The notes under the pieces: model-generated
The model's database searches: none
What the model was told of the DNA's origin: nothing
What the model saw: the letters and a program-made list of their open reading frames with translations, nothing else
Program-made: the position numbers and the translations under genes
Assembly: GCF_036711975.1 (NCBI RefSeq)
Contig: NC_091976.1
Span: forward strand, 27,838,001 to 27,902,000
Direction of reading: 5' to 3'
Length of the DNA stretch: 64,000 nt
Source of the DNA: Onthophagus taurus
Lineage: Eukaryota; Arthropoda; Insecta; Coleoptera; Scarabaeidae
Shown here: positions 44,938 to 55,328 of the stretch, in pieces
Layout: each line of letters starts with the position of its first letter
Position numbering within the stretch: position 1 is the stretch's first letter

Positions 44938-45496
44938 TAAACCATTTTTACTTGGGGTTGTATACTTGGTTTTCTACCACCTGATATAAATTCGGGGTAG
45001 TTTAAAAACCCATCTTTATCGACATCATCTTCTTCTAACGCTTTATCAATTAATTCTAAAAAATAAATAATCATAACATAATATTAACATTAATTAATTA
45101 ATTACCAATATAATAAGCGATATCATTAGCTTGACTCGCTGTTGAATTTTCATTTTCCTCAAGACTATGGGTGGTATGCATGATGGCTTGAAGAATTTCT
45201 AGGCCGTCTAGCTTAGAATTATGGTCGGCATCGTGTAATTGAAAATAATAAAACTCTAATTCTTCCTTAGATAGCTTAGATAAATCAATTTCTTGATTCA
45301 TTTCGCCTAAATGTTCTTGTAAATGTTCAGTGTCATGTAATAATTGTTCATCTTGATTAAACTTGGACTCTCCATTAATTTTCGACGGTTTATAATGAAC
45401 GTGATGTTGGGCGACCTTTCCACTTGGATGATGAGGGCCCCGAGCTCCAACGCAAGTCAACCCCAAAACGAACAACAAAACTAATCCCAACCACAT
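44937..45496 (-). CDS. MCFD2: MCFD2-like EF-hand cargo-receptor protein, two coding exons
   Basis: Minus-strand exons 45106-45496 and 44937-45055 (GT-AG, phase 1), 169 residues. I start at 45496 because MWLGLVLLFVLGLTCVGARG is a good signal peptide; the frame stays open to 45583, but a CTTTTTCAG acceptor near 45540 suggests a spliced 5' UTR there. The mature part has QDEQLLHDTEHLQEHLG, then a Glu/Leu-rich helix ahead of EF-hand 1 (D-A-D-H-N-S-K-L-D-G-L-E) and EF-hand 2 (D-V-D-K-D-G-F-L-N-Y-P-E), both with complete calcium ligands. Order, spacing and length match MCFD2, the luminal partner of the LMAN1/ERGIC-53 lectin in ER-to-Golgi export. CGREF1-type relatives are the alternative. Tail-to-tail with gene C, stops 59 bp apart. 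Confidence 0.85.
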
Positions 45497-47330
45497 TTTT
45501 AGTCGGTGTTGTTCGATTCGGTCTTTGACCAGTATCAACCTGAAAAAGATAATAAACACGTTTTTTTGAATCTTTTTATTCAATCCCTCAAAGTTCCGTT
45601 AATAAAGGACCCTTATAAAACCCTAGGGATGTTGTAATTACGCTCAGATAACATCTCCGGTTACAGAAAACTTTGAAATAGAAGGGGCGTGTACGCACAT
45701 ATGTGCACTTTGCTCTTGATGTCCTTCCTTTTTCGACACAATGTGGACAACGGGGGTGTTGCCAACAAGTGCAAAAGTTTTGTGCTGTACAAGACCAGAG
45801 GGGGTTTCAACCTTAATCCCCACACGTCCCACAATTGAGAAGGTTGCAGTAAATTGATATGTAAACCGGGGAGGGTTAAAGCTTTTCAATTGAAAATGTT
45901 GACAGTAGGTCTGTCATTATGTCCTTATTAACTCAAATATTATCATTACAGAAAAGAATTGTTTCTAAAAATGTTCAAAAATTATTTAAAACGTACTTAC
46001 ATTATCTTTAAATGTCATTTATTCTTCTTAAAAAGCGAAATAATAAATTAGTTTTGTTTTTAACCGTTTCCGGTATTCTTTACTTATAAACTGAACCCAT
46101 TGAAAAACAAAGCAAAGGATTATTGAGGGGAAAATCAATATTTAATGCAGCATCAATAGAGTTTGCGCAAAGCTTTTTTGGGGGGATGTTAAGTTGTAAG
46201 CTTTGACGTTAGATGTCGGGGAGAAATCAAATTGTGTTGTGGTTAAGTTTCAGATCAAAAGATGGCAAAATTTCTTTTCAGATTAATTTTACTCTTACAT
46301 AATATATAAATAATTGAGTCATTATTATAAAAATAATTTATAGATGTAAAGTTTTAATTTTAGGTCAAAAGATGGCGATGTCGATCCAATGATTTTTCAG
46401 CTAGAGCTTTCGACCGAGCTTTCGTCGGTGTATCCGAATGCAACGAAGTTATCCCATTATCCCTTTGAATACTTTCAAAGAAATCTTATCCAACGCTAAA
46501 TAAAGCGGAAAATTAAAAGATGCCTCCGACGCGATGATATCCATGATTTCTTTTCTTTGTAGTACATAATTTTTGTTTACTGTTTAATACGTTTTAAAGT
46601 GGTTATTTTTTTTTTAATTTAGTTAATTGAATAAAATTTGAAAATAATGAGTGAAGTTTCGTAAAATATGCATGCTTTAATTATTAATGGGGTTGGTTTG
46701 ATTGGATTTGTTTAAATAATTTCCATTATCGTTATAGCTGGTAATTAATGCGGTCTCGCTGAAAATTGCACTACTTATTCGGTTGTTTAATAAATAGCTG
46801 ATGAATAATTTGATCATCACGGTGTTGTTTTGAAATATTTATTAAAAAAGAATGTCATAAACCATCTATTATATTGACAAAATTCGTCATTTCGATATGC
46901 TTTGAATATTAGTGTTCGATTACTATCGGGGTGGAAGACGAGCGAGGCTGATTAAAATTCCTAGTCGGCTACTTAATCCCCAATAAATAATTCATGATCG
47001 ACTATGCCTCAATTGTACCCCAGCCTGGAGCAACCCCATTTACTTTTCGCCAACAAAAAACATACATTTATTATTTTAAAATAGATCATTATTTTTTAGT
47101 TTTACACTGAACTAATCGTGTTTCTTATTTTATTTTAAGACGGAACTTAAACTTTAACATAAATTCAATAGAACCATCAAATGTTACCACTACCATAAGC
47201 GACAGACGCCATCCCAATTTGAATACATTACCAATTGGTAAAATTTCATTTCGGCTTCTACCGCAATAGAATTTGCAATTGACGACCACGCAGTGGTATC
47301 AAAACAAAATAACTTTCTTAAATAATACAA
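45497..47330. other. Upstream region of the MCFD2-like gene
   Basis: Contains the presumed 5' UTR intron and promoter of the minus-strand gene. An 81-codon minus-strand frame at 45644-45889 (FNPPRFTYQFTATFSIVGRV ...) has protein-like composition but no recognised motif. The rest is AT-rich. Confidence 0.35.
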
Positions 47331-47339
47331 TTAACCCTT

Positions 47340-47700
47340 TAAAAAAAATTATTATGGAAACATTTTAAAACCGATCCCTTTTTTGTTTGAAACGCGGAAA
47401 TTGGAGAACCCGATGGCGAGCGCATTAAGTGGCTTTATCACGGTTTGGAAGGCGATCACAATCTGCACTATCCGATTATGATCCGAAGCACTCGGGATTA
47501 TCGCCCTGGCGAGAGCACTCGCGCCCCTGTTCTTTGGGGGTGGTTGGATGGCAGTAGGTGCGTGTACAGCGGGGGGCAGCTTGAAATCGGCGGCAGGAAA
47601 CCCGTAGTTTCGAATGTATGAAGGGTGAATAGTCCGCACCCTCACCAATTGCACCACCTGCAACCCCCTTTCAACTAAACCACCGTTCGACAAACCGTTA
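47340..47700 (-). other. GC-richer island with a 113-codon frame, unassigned
   Basis: A 350-bp patch clearly richer in G+C than its surroundings. The minus-strand frame 47352-47693 (TTG start; VRTIHPSYIRNYGFPAADFK, PPPKNRGASALARAIIPSAS) is open, but no domain is recognised and no good splice sites bound it. Could be an exon, a retrocopy or a conserved non-coding element. Confidence 0.25.
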
Positions 47701-48525
47701 TTATTTGTATTGATGTGACTTTTATGATGACAAATTGACGAAATCTCGATTTATTAATTTTTCTTAACGAATCTATGAAATCTTGAAATCAAGAAGAGAT
47801 CATAATGTAAGAAAATCAATTCAAAATCTTCAGTATAAAGTAAATTCATTTGAGGTAAATAACTAGAATTGAAAGCTTTTTATTATAAATCTTGTTTTGA
47901 ATTAACAATTTCAACCAAACTTGTCGGACGTCACTTTTTCGACCTCACAACTGATCTTCTGCTCACACCTCCACAACGATCAAAGATAATTTTTGTTGTA
48001 CTTTTTATGTCTCTTCTGCAATGTAGAAGATACAACTCAAACAAGTAAGTGCGTGATGAAACCAGTTGGAAAAGAAATTTTAAGACTTTTTCTATCAGAT
48101 AATTTCATTACACAGGGACAGCCAAATTATTATCCAACCCAAGATATTTACACCTGCAGATACTCAGATGGTAAGACCGAAAATATGTCTTGATTTTAAT
48201 ATCAAATTTAGTCAGCTAAGATCTAATACCTATCTGACTTGTACTAGATTTGCCAAAGAACTCAAGTAATGATTCTAAAATGAGACAAAGAACTTCACCA
48301 CATTAAAATCGTTTTTTGATGACAAAATAAGACAGAAAGCGCTAAATCAACTAAAGATCCTTTTTTTTAATGAGCTCGCCAATTTTTTGAGGCGCTGTAT
48401 CATGTCACATAATGAGTTCTAAAATAAAAAAACTATTTATTGTTTCAAATAAGTGTATCTCAAAATGTAAATGACACAATCACGTAATACTTAGTTATTT
48501 TGGATAATACTGAACGGTTTTCCAA
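47701..48525. other. AT-rich spacer
   Basis: No gene supported; a 66-codon ORF at 47993-48193 has no recognisable feature. Confidence 0.35.
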
Positions 48526-48530
48526 TACCA

Positions 48531-49047
48531 GGTGATTCTCAACCTAAACGCATAAACATGGGGATTTACTTCTGATGACGAATAATGACTAATAGGCGAA
48601 ATAATTTGCAATCTGTGATATTTACTTTCAAATCCAGAATATATAGAACATTTTAAAATAACATCACAGCAAGTGTTTGAAGTTATTTCCTATATTTTCT
48701 ATGAATTGAGCTCCAAGAATCCACGATCTTCCAGTAGCGCAGCTTAAACCAGGGTGTTTGCGGATTCTCTGGGCAGCAGCATGTATCTGATTTTGCAATA
48801 TTTGCTCAGTTTAATTTCCGTGGCGTACACTATGCTTTTTAAGTGACTCGAAAAGTAAAAAGCAAGAGATATTGAACCATCTCGGCCTATCCATCTTCCA
48901 GGAAACACATTATCAAGATGTAGATGATTATATCGAATATCTACGAAACTAAAGAACTTTTACTACAATTTTTTATCTATTAGTCATTATTTGTCATGAG
49001 GAATAAATCACCTAGTTTTTGGGTATAGGTTGAGAATCACCCTGTAT
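48531..49047 (-). mobile_element. Short Tc1/mariner-type element with transposase remnant
   Basis: Inverted ends: CCAGGTGATTCTCAACCTAA at about 48529 and, reversed, CAGGGTGATTCTCAACCTAT at 49047; similarity continues to AATAATGACTAATAG about 65 bp in. The minus-strand interior keeps the tail of a transposase: HLDNVFPGRWIGRDGSISLA ... LKSIVYATEI, then IRKHPGLSCATGRSWILGAQ, FKHLL-stop. This is the C-terminal pattern of a mariner-superfamily transposase. About 0.5 kb, an internally deleted copy. Confidence 0.75.
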
Positions 49048-49189
49048 AATACATCGTTACCCAGAAACAGGTTATAGTTTAAACAAGTTTGCAAAAACGA
49101 GAATACTGTTCACAGTCATCGAAATTCAATATGACATGATTAAAAAAAATTAAACCTTAACACTTTAGATATTCACGCCTGATGCAGAT

Positions 49190-49700
49190 TGGACCAATCA
49201 ATGGATTATTGAGTGCAGTGCAATTAACATTAGCAAACAAAACCAACCTTATTCAACATATCCACCTTGGAGCGCAACATCCAAAACCTTACCCAACATT
49301 TTTTACCTGAAAATCAACGACCTCGTTAAAGGAAACTCATCTTACTCAACATTTCTACCTGGGGGCAACCAAACTCACCTTTCCCAATCTACTTAGAATT
49401 GCGCAAAATCCATAACCTTACCTATTATGTTGAAGGTCATCAAGACAGGTAAAAAAACTAACATTACTCAACATTCCTACCTGGGGCTCATTAACCGTGT
49501 AGACAAAACTCACCTTTCCCAACCTAGCTGGAATTGCGCAACTTCCATGATATAACCCAACATTGTTTACCTGGAAATCATCATTTCTGCTTAGTAGTTA
49601 TTAACCTTGGTGGAGAAAACTGACCTTTCCCAACCTAACGGAATTGCCCACCGTCCATAACCTTACCTAAACTGACTTAATCCAAAAAATTTGTTTTGAT
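49190..49700. repeat. Decayed C/A-rich tandem repeat
   Basis: Recurring phrases CACCTTTCCCAACCTA (about 49372, 49511, 49622), CCATAACCTTACC and TTCCTACCTGGGG, at roughly 110-140 bp spacing with much divergence. The plus strand is markedly C+A-rich. No ORF. Confidence 0.55.
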
Positions 49701-50129
49701 CTTCAATCGTGTCATGCCGACCCTGCCATATTTTCTGATACGTGAGCTTTTCTTCTGCTGATTTCTTAGCAGTTAATTATATTTAATAATTATATATTTT
49801 GTTAATATTTTCATTCTTGTTTTGAATTGTTTACACGTATTTCGATAGTACGAGGTTGGTTCACGTTGTTTCCCTCTTATATAAACCACGATGAAGATTT
49901 TTCCCATATCTTTCCATTTTTATTTATCCTTGCAATTACTGTTACTTGTAAATGTTGCGGAGATAAATTTAGAGATGCTAAAATAGTACGATATTTTTCT
50001 TTCATGCAACTTTCTGCCATTTTCCCACTGTTTGCGTTGTTTTGCCAACATCCAGGCTAAGAATGTTGTGTATTTGTAACGTTTTATATTGTCAATCGAT
50101 GCCACAGTATACAACATCCACTATTCATG

Positions 50130-50240
50130 GCACAAAATCCCGGCACGATAGCGAACTCCATTATTATCGAGGAAAAAATATGGTCCAATCATACATCCGG
50201 CATAAAATCCACACTTGAAGTACATGTGAGTTTGTTACTG
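50130..50240 (-). pseudogene. Transposase scrap (Tc1/mariner-type catalytic core)
   Basis: The minus-strand frame reads CGFYAGCMIGPYFFLDNNGV, then RYR. This is the W/C-G-x-x-x-x-x-x-I-G-P-Y-F-F segment of a mariner-superfamily transposase. Only about 100 bp survive. Confidence 0.5.
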
Positions 50241-50624
50241 TATAATACCTCATATTTTGCTTATTGATAACGTCATTATATCAAAAATATGCTTCATCGC
50301 TAAAGATGATTTTTCGATGAAATACAAAATTTTCTTCAAACTAGCAGAAAATTTAAATCTGAGAAATTTCAGTGTTTGAAATGATCAAGAATGTAAGACA
50401 AGATTTTTCTGCAAAATTAACCACAATGTGAGTTGACAGATTCCCAATTTCAGTGAATTCCAGTAAGGTTCATTTTAAACTGAGCATTTCCGGCTACGAT
50501 TTTTTTTAGTACTCCAAACGCTGAATTGTCTCATTTTTATATTTTTTGTTGTTCGTGGTTTCATAATTAATCAAGATATAACATCACATAACATAACATG
50601 GTGTGACATCAGGTTTTGATTCAG

Positions 50625-51235
50625 ATTTGTGCAACGGAAACTTTTGCAAAATTTTAGCAGGCCTACGGAGACAGTGTTTTATCAAACGGTCCAGGTTTTT
50701 CGTCGTTTTTAGTCGATTGAACATGAACCACAAAGCAGAAGGCCTTCATTTTCAAGAAACGATGAAAATGTCGATATAATCCGGGATCTTGTAAGTCCAG
50801 ATCATCGGTTGACAGTCAGAACGATAGGGGAAGAGTTGAATTTGACTCACACCACCAGATTTCATCATCAGATTTTGATCAATGAATTGAGGATAAGAAA
50901 AATTTACACAAGAATGGTTCCAAAAAATCTTTCGTAACACCAAAAGGATATCAGGAGACCTTGGCTTCTTGGAATCAAAATGATCCCCATATTCTGGAAC
51001 GTGTGATTACTGGAGGCGAGTCTTGGGTGTTTGAGTTCGACCCAGAAAGCAAGCGCCAAATCATGGAGTGGCACACCTCAACCTCTCCAAGGCCCAAAAA
51101 AGCAAGATTGAGCAAGTTGAAGATGCTGATTTGTTTTTTCGACATTCAAGGAATTGTTCATAAACAGTTTGTGCCTCACTCATGAACAATTTTATCGACA
51201 GGTTCTTGAAAAACTTTGAAAAAATGTAATTTGTG
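50625..51235 (+). pseudogene. mariner transposase, degenerate
   Basis: Plus-strand segments in order: QAYGDSVLS, RNDENV, PDHRLTVRTIGEELNLTHTT (helix-turn-helix), RKIYTRMVPKNLS, then LERVITGGESWVFEFDPESK, RQIMEWHTSTSPRPKKARLS, ICFFDIQGIVHKQFVP. This is the mariner family layout. The first catalytic Asp, expected in TGDES/TW, is Gly (TGGESW), and stops and frameshifts lie between segments. The second and third acidic residues are not preserved in this copy. Confidence 0.85.
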
Positions 51236-51509
51236 TGAAACCAAACATCACGTGGTCAAGATAACTCAGAGGTTTATCTAGGTTTATTAATAATTATTTG
51301 TTCAACAAACAACAAGTCGAAAAGTGATGACAAAACAACATCGAATGTTACCAAAAATGTCTTAAGTTAACTTTATCTGGCTTTTTAGTCACATATTTCG
51401 CAGAAAATAAAGTGCCCATGAAAATTTGTTTAATTAAAATACTTAGAAGACTTTTTGCATCACTTGATGAATCGATTTTTGCTGAAAAATTATAACCTTT
51501 TTAGTTTAA

Positions 51510-52310
51510 TAAAAAAGAGATGTTCCAGAAACTTCTTTTTGAAAACTTTCCCTTTATGATACGAGAAGATCATGGCACACTTCAACCTCTCCAAGGCCTA
51601 AAGAAGCAAAAATGAGCAAGTTGAAGATGCTGATTTGTTTTTTCGACATTCAAGGAATTGTTCACAAACAGTTGGTGTTTTAAGGCCAAACGGTCAATGA
51701 ACACTTTTATCGACAGGTTCTTAAAAAATAAATTTGAAGAACTTCTAAAAATGGTTACTCCGTTAATCCAGAAAGAAAGTAATGTGATAAGAGATGCTTT
51801 ACCAGTACGAATAACATTGTACAGAATCTACAGAATGCATTTTATAGCTGATTGCAGTACGTCCAACATATTTTGCGAATTTTGAGTTAATGTATCAAAT
51901 TGTTCTTCAATTATATAGTCTGGTGAGTTTACTGACCAAGATGTTTGAGATGATGAACATGTTAAATTTGCAGATTGAATATTTGTATCTACAAAATCAT
52001 ATGTAGACTGTGAATTTAATGGGGAACTTGTAGTGGAGGAGCTTGTAATGGACTGCAGTCATTCCTGAAGCATAACATTTTGTAGATTTTGTTGGCAGAT
52101 TAAGGCCCGATGTAGGAGCATATTCTTAAATTGCACTGAATCATTCAATACATTTGTTTTCAATGTATTGAACGATTGCACAATCACATTGAACGATTCA
52201 TTTTTATGTTTACGTGACTCAATTTCATTGCTTCATCCAAATAAAAAAGAGATGTTCCAGAAACTTTTTTTTGAAAACTGAATCTCACTTTCCCTTTATG
52301 ATGCAAGAAG
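51510..52310. mobile_element. Shuffled fragments: mariner duplicate plus Harbinger-like pieces
   Basis: 51573-51720 repeats 51070-51230 of the mariner copy. It is followed in frame by FEELLKMVTPLIQKESNVIR, which resembles the N-terminus of PIF/Harbinger transposases. On the minus strand, 52220-51880 reads HKNESFNVIVQSFNTLKTNV ... SAPLNSQSTYDF-like Ser-rich text ending QFDTLTQNSQNMLDVLQ, the type of DNA-binding companion protein Harbinger elements encode. The sequence GAGATGTTCCAGAAACTT occurs on both sides (51519 and 52249), bounding the block. Confidence 0.5.
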
Positions 52311-52374
52311 GTCATGAAAATCTTCTAGATTATCATCAAGTTTTTAATGAGAACTAAAAGACGAAGAAGATAAA

Positions 52375-53240
52375 ATTCCGCGATGCCTTCGGCGGTGGCT
52401 ACGACATCGTCGGCGGCGACGGAGAAGGTTTCAATTTAGCCCAGTTAAATACGTATAGCGTAGTTGTTTTGGGGGGCGCGTCAGGGGCGCCGCGGCGCTG
52501 CCTTCGCCATCCACAGGATGATCAATAAGCCGAGGCCCGCGGCGATGTGCGGTCGTCATGACAACGGCGCTCTCTCGTCCACGCCGCCACACTGCAACAC
52601 ACGCACAGTACTTCGTTCAAATCGACCACTTCATCATACCACAAGATATTTTCTCTTGTTTTGTTAAACCATTTTATTAACACTAAAATAAACCACCTTT
52701 TTTTATTATTAAGACTTATCGAATGATAACTTTTATTTGATTTTTACGAAACATATTTTATTTAAAACAAGATCCTTTTTTTATTTATTTATTTATTAAA
52801 AAAAGATACAAAAGTCGAATGTAACTCGTATAGTTTGTGGGATCAAACGAACCATAGAAAATGAAATCGTAAGGAAGCGGTGAAGCGGGTTGAGAAAGGG
52901 GGTACGGGGCGCTGATTACACCGGAAACGCGAGGCACGCAATCATCTCAGTTTCCGTTTCCACCTTGATCCGGTTCTTCCAACGTAGCAAGTATCGACGC
53001 CGGGTGTAAAGCTTCGAGAAAAGCTCGAAACGTTTCCGATGTGAGCAAACGGCCGCAAAATATGTATTTTGGACGACGGAAAAAGGATGGACCGGAAAAG
53101 AGGTCCCCCGGAATAAATTGCAAGAAGGAGGAAGGGACTTTTCGTCGGCATCGTCGCAGCGACGTCCATCAGCCTGCAATGATTGAAAAATAAATTTGAT
53201 TTCAGGCTCATCGCTGCTTCCGTGATGGTCAACGGTTCTT
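52375..53240. other. GC- and CpG-rich island, possible exon(s) or promoter
   Basis: Two patches (52375-52600 and 52900-53230) are far richer in G+C and CpG than any other non-transposon DNA here. On the minus strand a strong acceptor (TTTTTCAATCATTGCAG) at about 53174 opens an 86-codon frame (ADGRRCDDADEKSLPPSCNL ... ACLAFPV-stop at 52916). Another acceptor-like site (GTGCGTGTGTTGCAG) lies near 52590. On the plus strand ATG at 52382 starts MPSAVATTSSAATEK. None shows a known domain. Could be 5' exons of a gene outside the window. Confidence 0.3.
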
Positions 53241-53404
53241 CAACTCTCTTGGGAGATTCACCAAGCGATTTTATTCAACCTTCAATTTTTAGCTTCAATG
53301 ACATATTTTTAATTTAATTTTATAAAAAAAAAAAATTGTTGGTAGAGCTTTCCCTCTTGATATCGTAGATTTAGAGAATAGACTAAAACTAGAAATATAG
53401 TAAA

Positions 53405-54022
53405 GCTTTAATTAACAAAAAAATTTTTATGTTTGGGATTCATTCCTCTCATACTTTATCCCATAAATTGGCGAACTTCCGCTTTTTATTCAATAGAGCC
53501 CTCAACTACCCACTATCAGAAGAAGATAGAACAAAAGAATTTACCTACATTTATAAACTTGCCATGATCAATAACTTTTCAAATAAAATTATTAATAACC
53601 TTCAGAAAGATGAATTATACTTAAAATGTGCAGAACCTAAGATTTACAAACCTATTCCTTTCAATAATATTACATCACAGAGTAAAAAACGGAGAAAAAA
53701 GAGAAATGCGGTGTTTATTCTATAGAATGTTCTAACTGTGATGGAATATACATAGGACAAACAGGAAGAAGATTAGGCATACGAATACAAGAACACAAGA
53801 ATAAATGTAATTCAAATGTCTACAGACATCACTCTGACACTTGACACATAATAAATTACAATAATGTTAAAATCATTCATTATTGTAGTAAAGGCCCAAA
53901 AATGGACTTACTAGAACAATATGAAATTCATAAATTCAAGAGAAAAAAGAATACACATTATTGAATGATCAAATCGACATTGAATATAACCCTTTATTTA
54001 AATATTTAAAAGATTCTCCTAT
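53405..54022 (+). mobile_element. Penelope-like retroelement 3' fragment (GIY-YIG endonuclease)
   Basis: The plus-strand frame 53429-53725 reads HSSHTLSHKLANFRFLFNRA ... EFTYIYKLAMINNFSN (post-RT region). A frameshift near 53700 leads into CGVYSIECSNCDGIYIGQTG, RRLGIRIQEHKN. The G-V-Y and Y-I-G-Q-T-G-R motifs plus the catalytic-type R and E define a GIY-YIG nuclease. It ends LLEQYEIHKFKRKKNTHY ... YNPLFKYLKDS at the edge of the next element. Confidence 0.75.
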
Positions 54023-54025
54023 ACA

Positions 54026-55043
54026 GGGTGTCCCGCAACGATTGTACAATACTGCATCAGCATATTCTATGATCGAAAATAAACAAAAAAAGCCTAATAA
54101 ACAAAGGTCAAAAAATGGACCATTTTCGAGATATTCAAAGATTTAGTTTCATAAGTTGATATTGTTAATATCAATATCATGAATTTAAATTTGTTTTTAT
54201 AATAATTAAGTCGTTACTATGATTACGATAAGTTGTTTAATCAAAAAAAATAATAATACTCCACGAAATTATTATTTTACTATTTAATTTAATAAAACTA
54301 TTAAGTATGGCTCCTATTAATTACTCCAAGGAAGAGATGGTGGATATGGTGTATTGTCATTACGCGCAAAGGTTCCCAAACAGACGATTGTCTAATAGTC
54401 ACACCTTTAGCAGACTATTTCTCAGATTAAAACAAAGGGTAAGCGTAACCCACAGCCATTCCACGGAGAGACATTACACAAGGCCGGTGGAATTAGAAGA
54501 AGCAGTTTTGAGAAGAGTTGATGAAAAGGCCTCAACCAGCATTAGAAATTCTGCACAAGAAAACATTAACAAAACAGCTGTTTGCCGCATTTTAAGGGAG
54601 CAGTTAGAGAAGAAGACGTTCAAATTGTGCCGGATTTGAAAAATAAAATTAGTAATGCATTTGACACAGTAAAACAAATTATGACATGAATCTTTTCCAA
54701 TTTGTTAAATATTCGTTGTTTTTATGCTGGTTGAACGATTTTCTTCGACAGTCTTTGTTACTTGTTTTGTTAAATTATTAATGAACTGTATTAATTAACT
54801 TAATATTATCTCATTATTTATTAAATTTTATCTTAACCATCGTAACCACGGTAATCATATAATTACTGCATCTAAATCGTTACAATTAATGATTTTAACA
54901 ATAGGTCAACTTATGAAACTAAAACTTTGAATATCTCGAAATGGTCCATTTTCAGACCTGTGTTTGTTAAACTTTTTTTGTCTATTTTCGATCAGAGAAT
55001 ACGCTGATGCAGTCTTGTACAATCGCTGCGGGACACCCTGTAT
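54026..55043 (+). mobile_element. Tc1/mariner-type element with ~140-bp TIRs and truncated transposase
   Basis: The ends CAGGGTGTCCCGCAACGATT and its mirror CGGGACACCCTG are flanked by TA. Terminal repeats continue for about 140 bp (TGGACCATTTTCGAGATATT / AATATCTCGAAATGGTCCAT). The internal ORF 54307-54639 (ATG, 110 residues) reads YSKEEMVDMVYCHYAQRFPN ... VELEEAVLRRVDEKASTSIR, the N-terminal DNA-binding domain of a mariner-superfamily transposase. The catalytic domain is deleted. Confidence 0.85.
54307..54639 (+). pseudogene. Truncated transposase: DNA-binding domain only
   Basis: 110 codons from a proper ATG, no stops. Homology stops after a helix-turn-helix pair (NKTAVCRILREQL), then KKTFKLCRI and a stop, so the DDE nuclease is absent. 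If transcribed it would give a DNA-binding domain able to recognise its own element's ends, a possible repressor-type product, but there is no evidence of expression. Confidence 0.6.
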
Positions 55044-55328
55044 AGTATAATGCGAATTTTGTTATTTATTGGTTATATTTTTTATTGTCTGTAATTTTTC
55101 TTAAAAATTCATATCTTTTTTCGTTTAGGTTCTTGTATCCGGTTTTATTTTTCTATTTCATAGTCGTTTTTCTCGTTTCGTGCGTTTCATTCTTTTTAAC
55201 CCAGATATGCCCATACAAATTTGGTGATTGTTTATGAGTACATGTTCTGAGAGGTGAGTGTTTAAGCTATACATAAAGCAAATTAAAAATTTATTTTGAA
55301 AAATACAAAATTCAAGCCATACTATATA

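Noticed and set aside
47352..47693. 113-codon ORF as a confident gene
   Set aside because: TTG start, no domain, no flanking splice sites; kept only as an unassigned GC-rich island.
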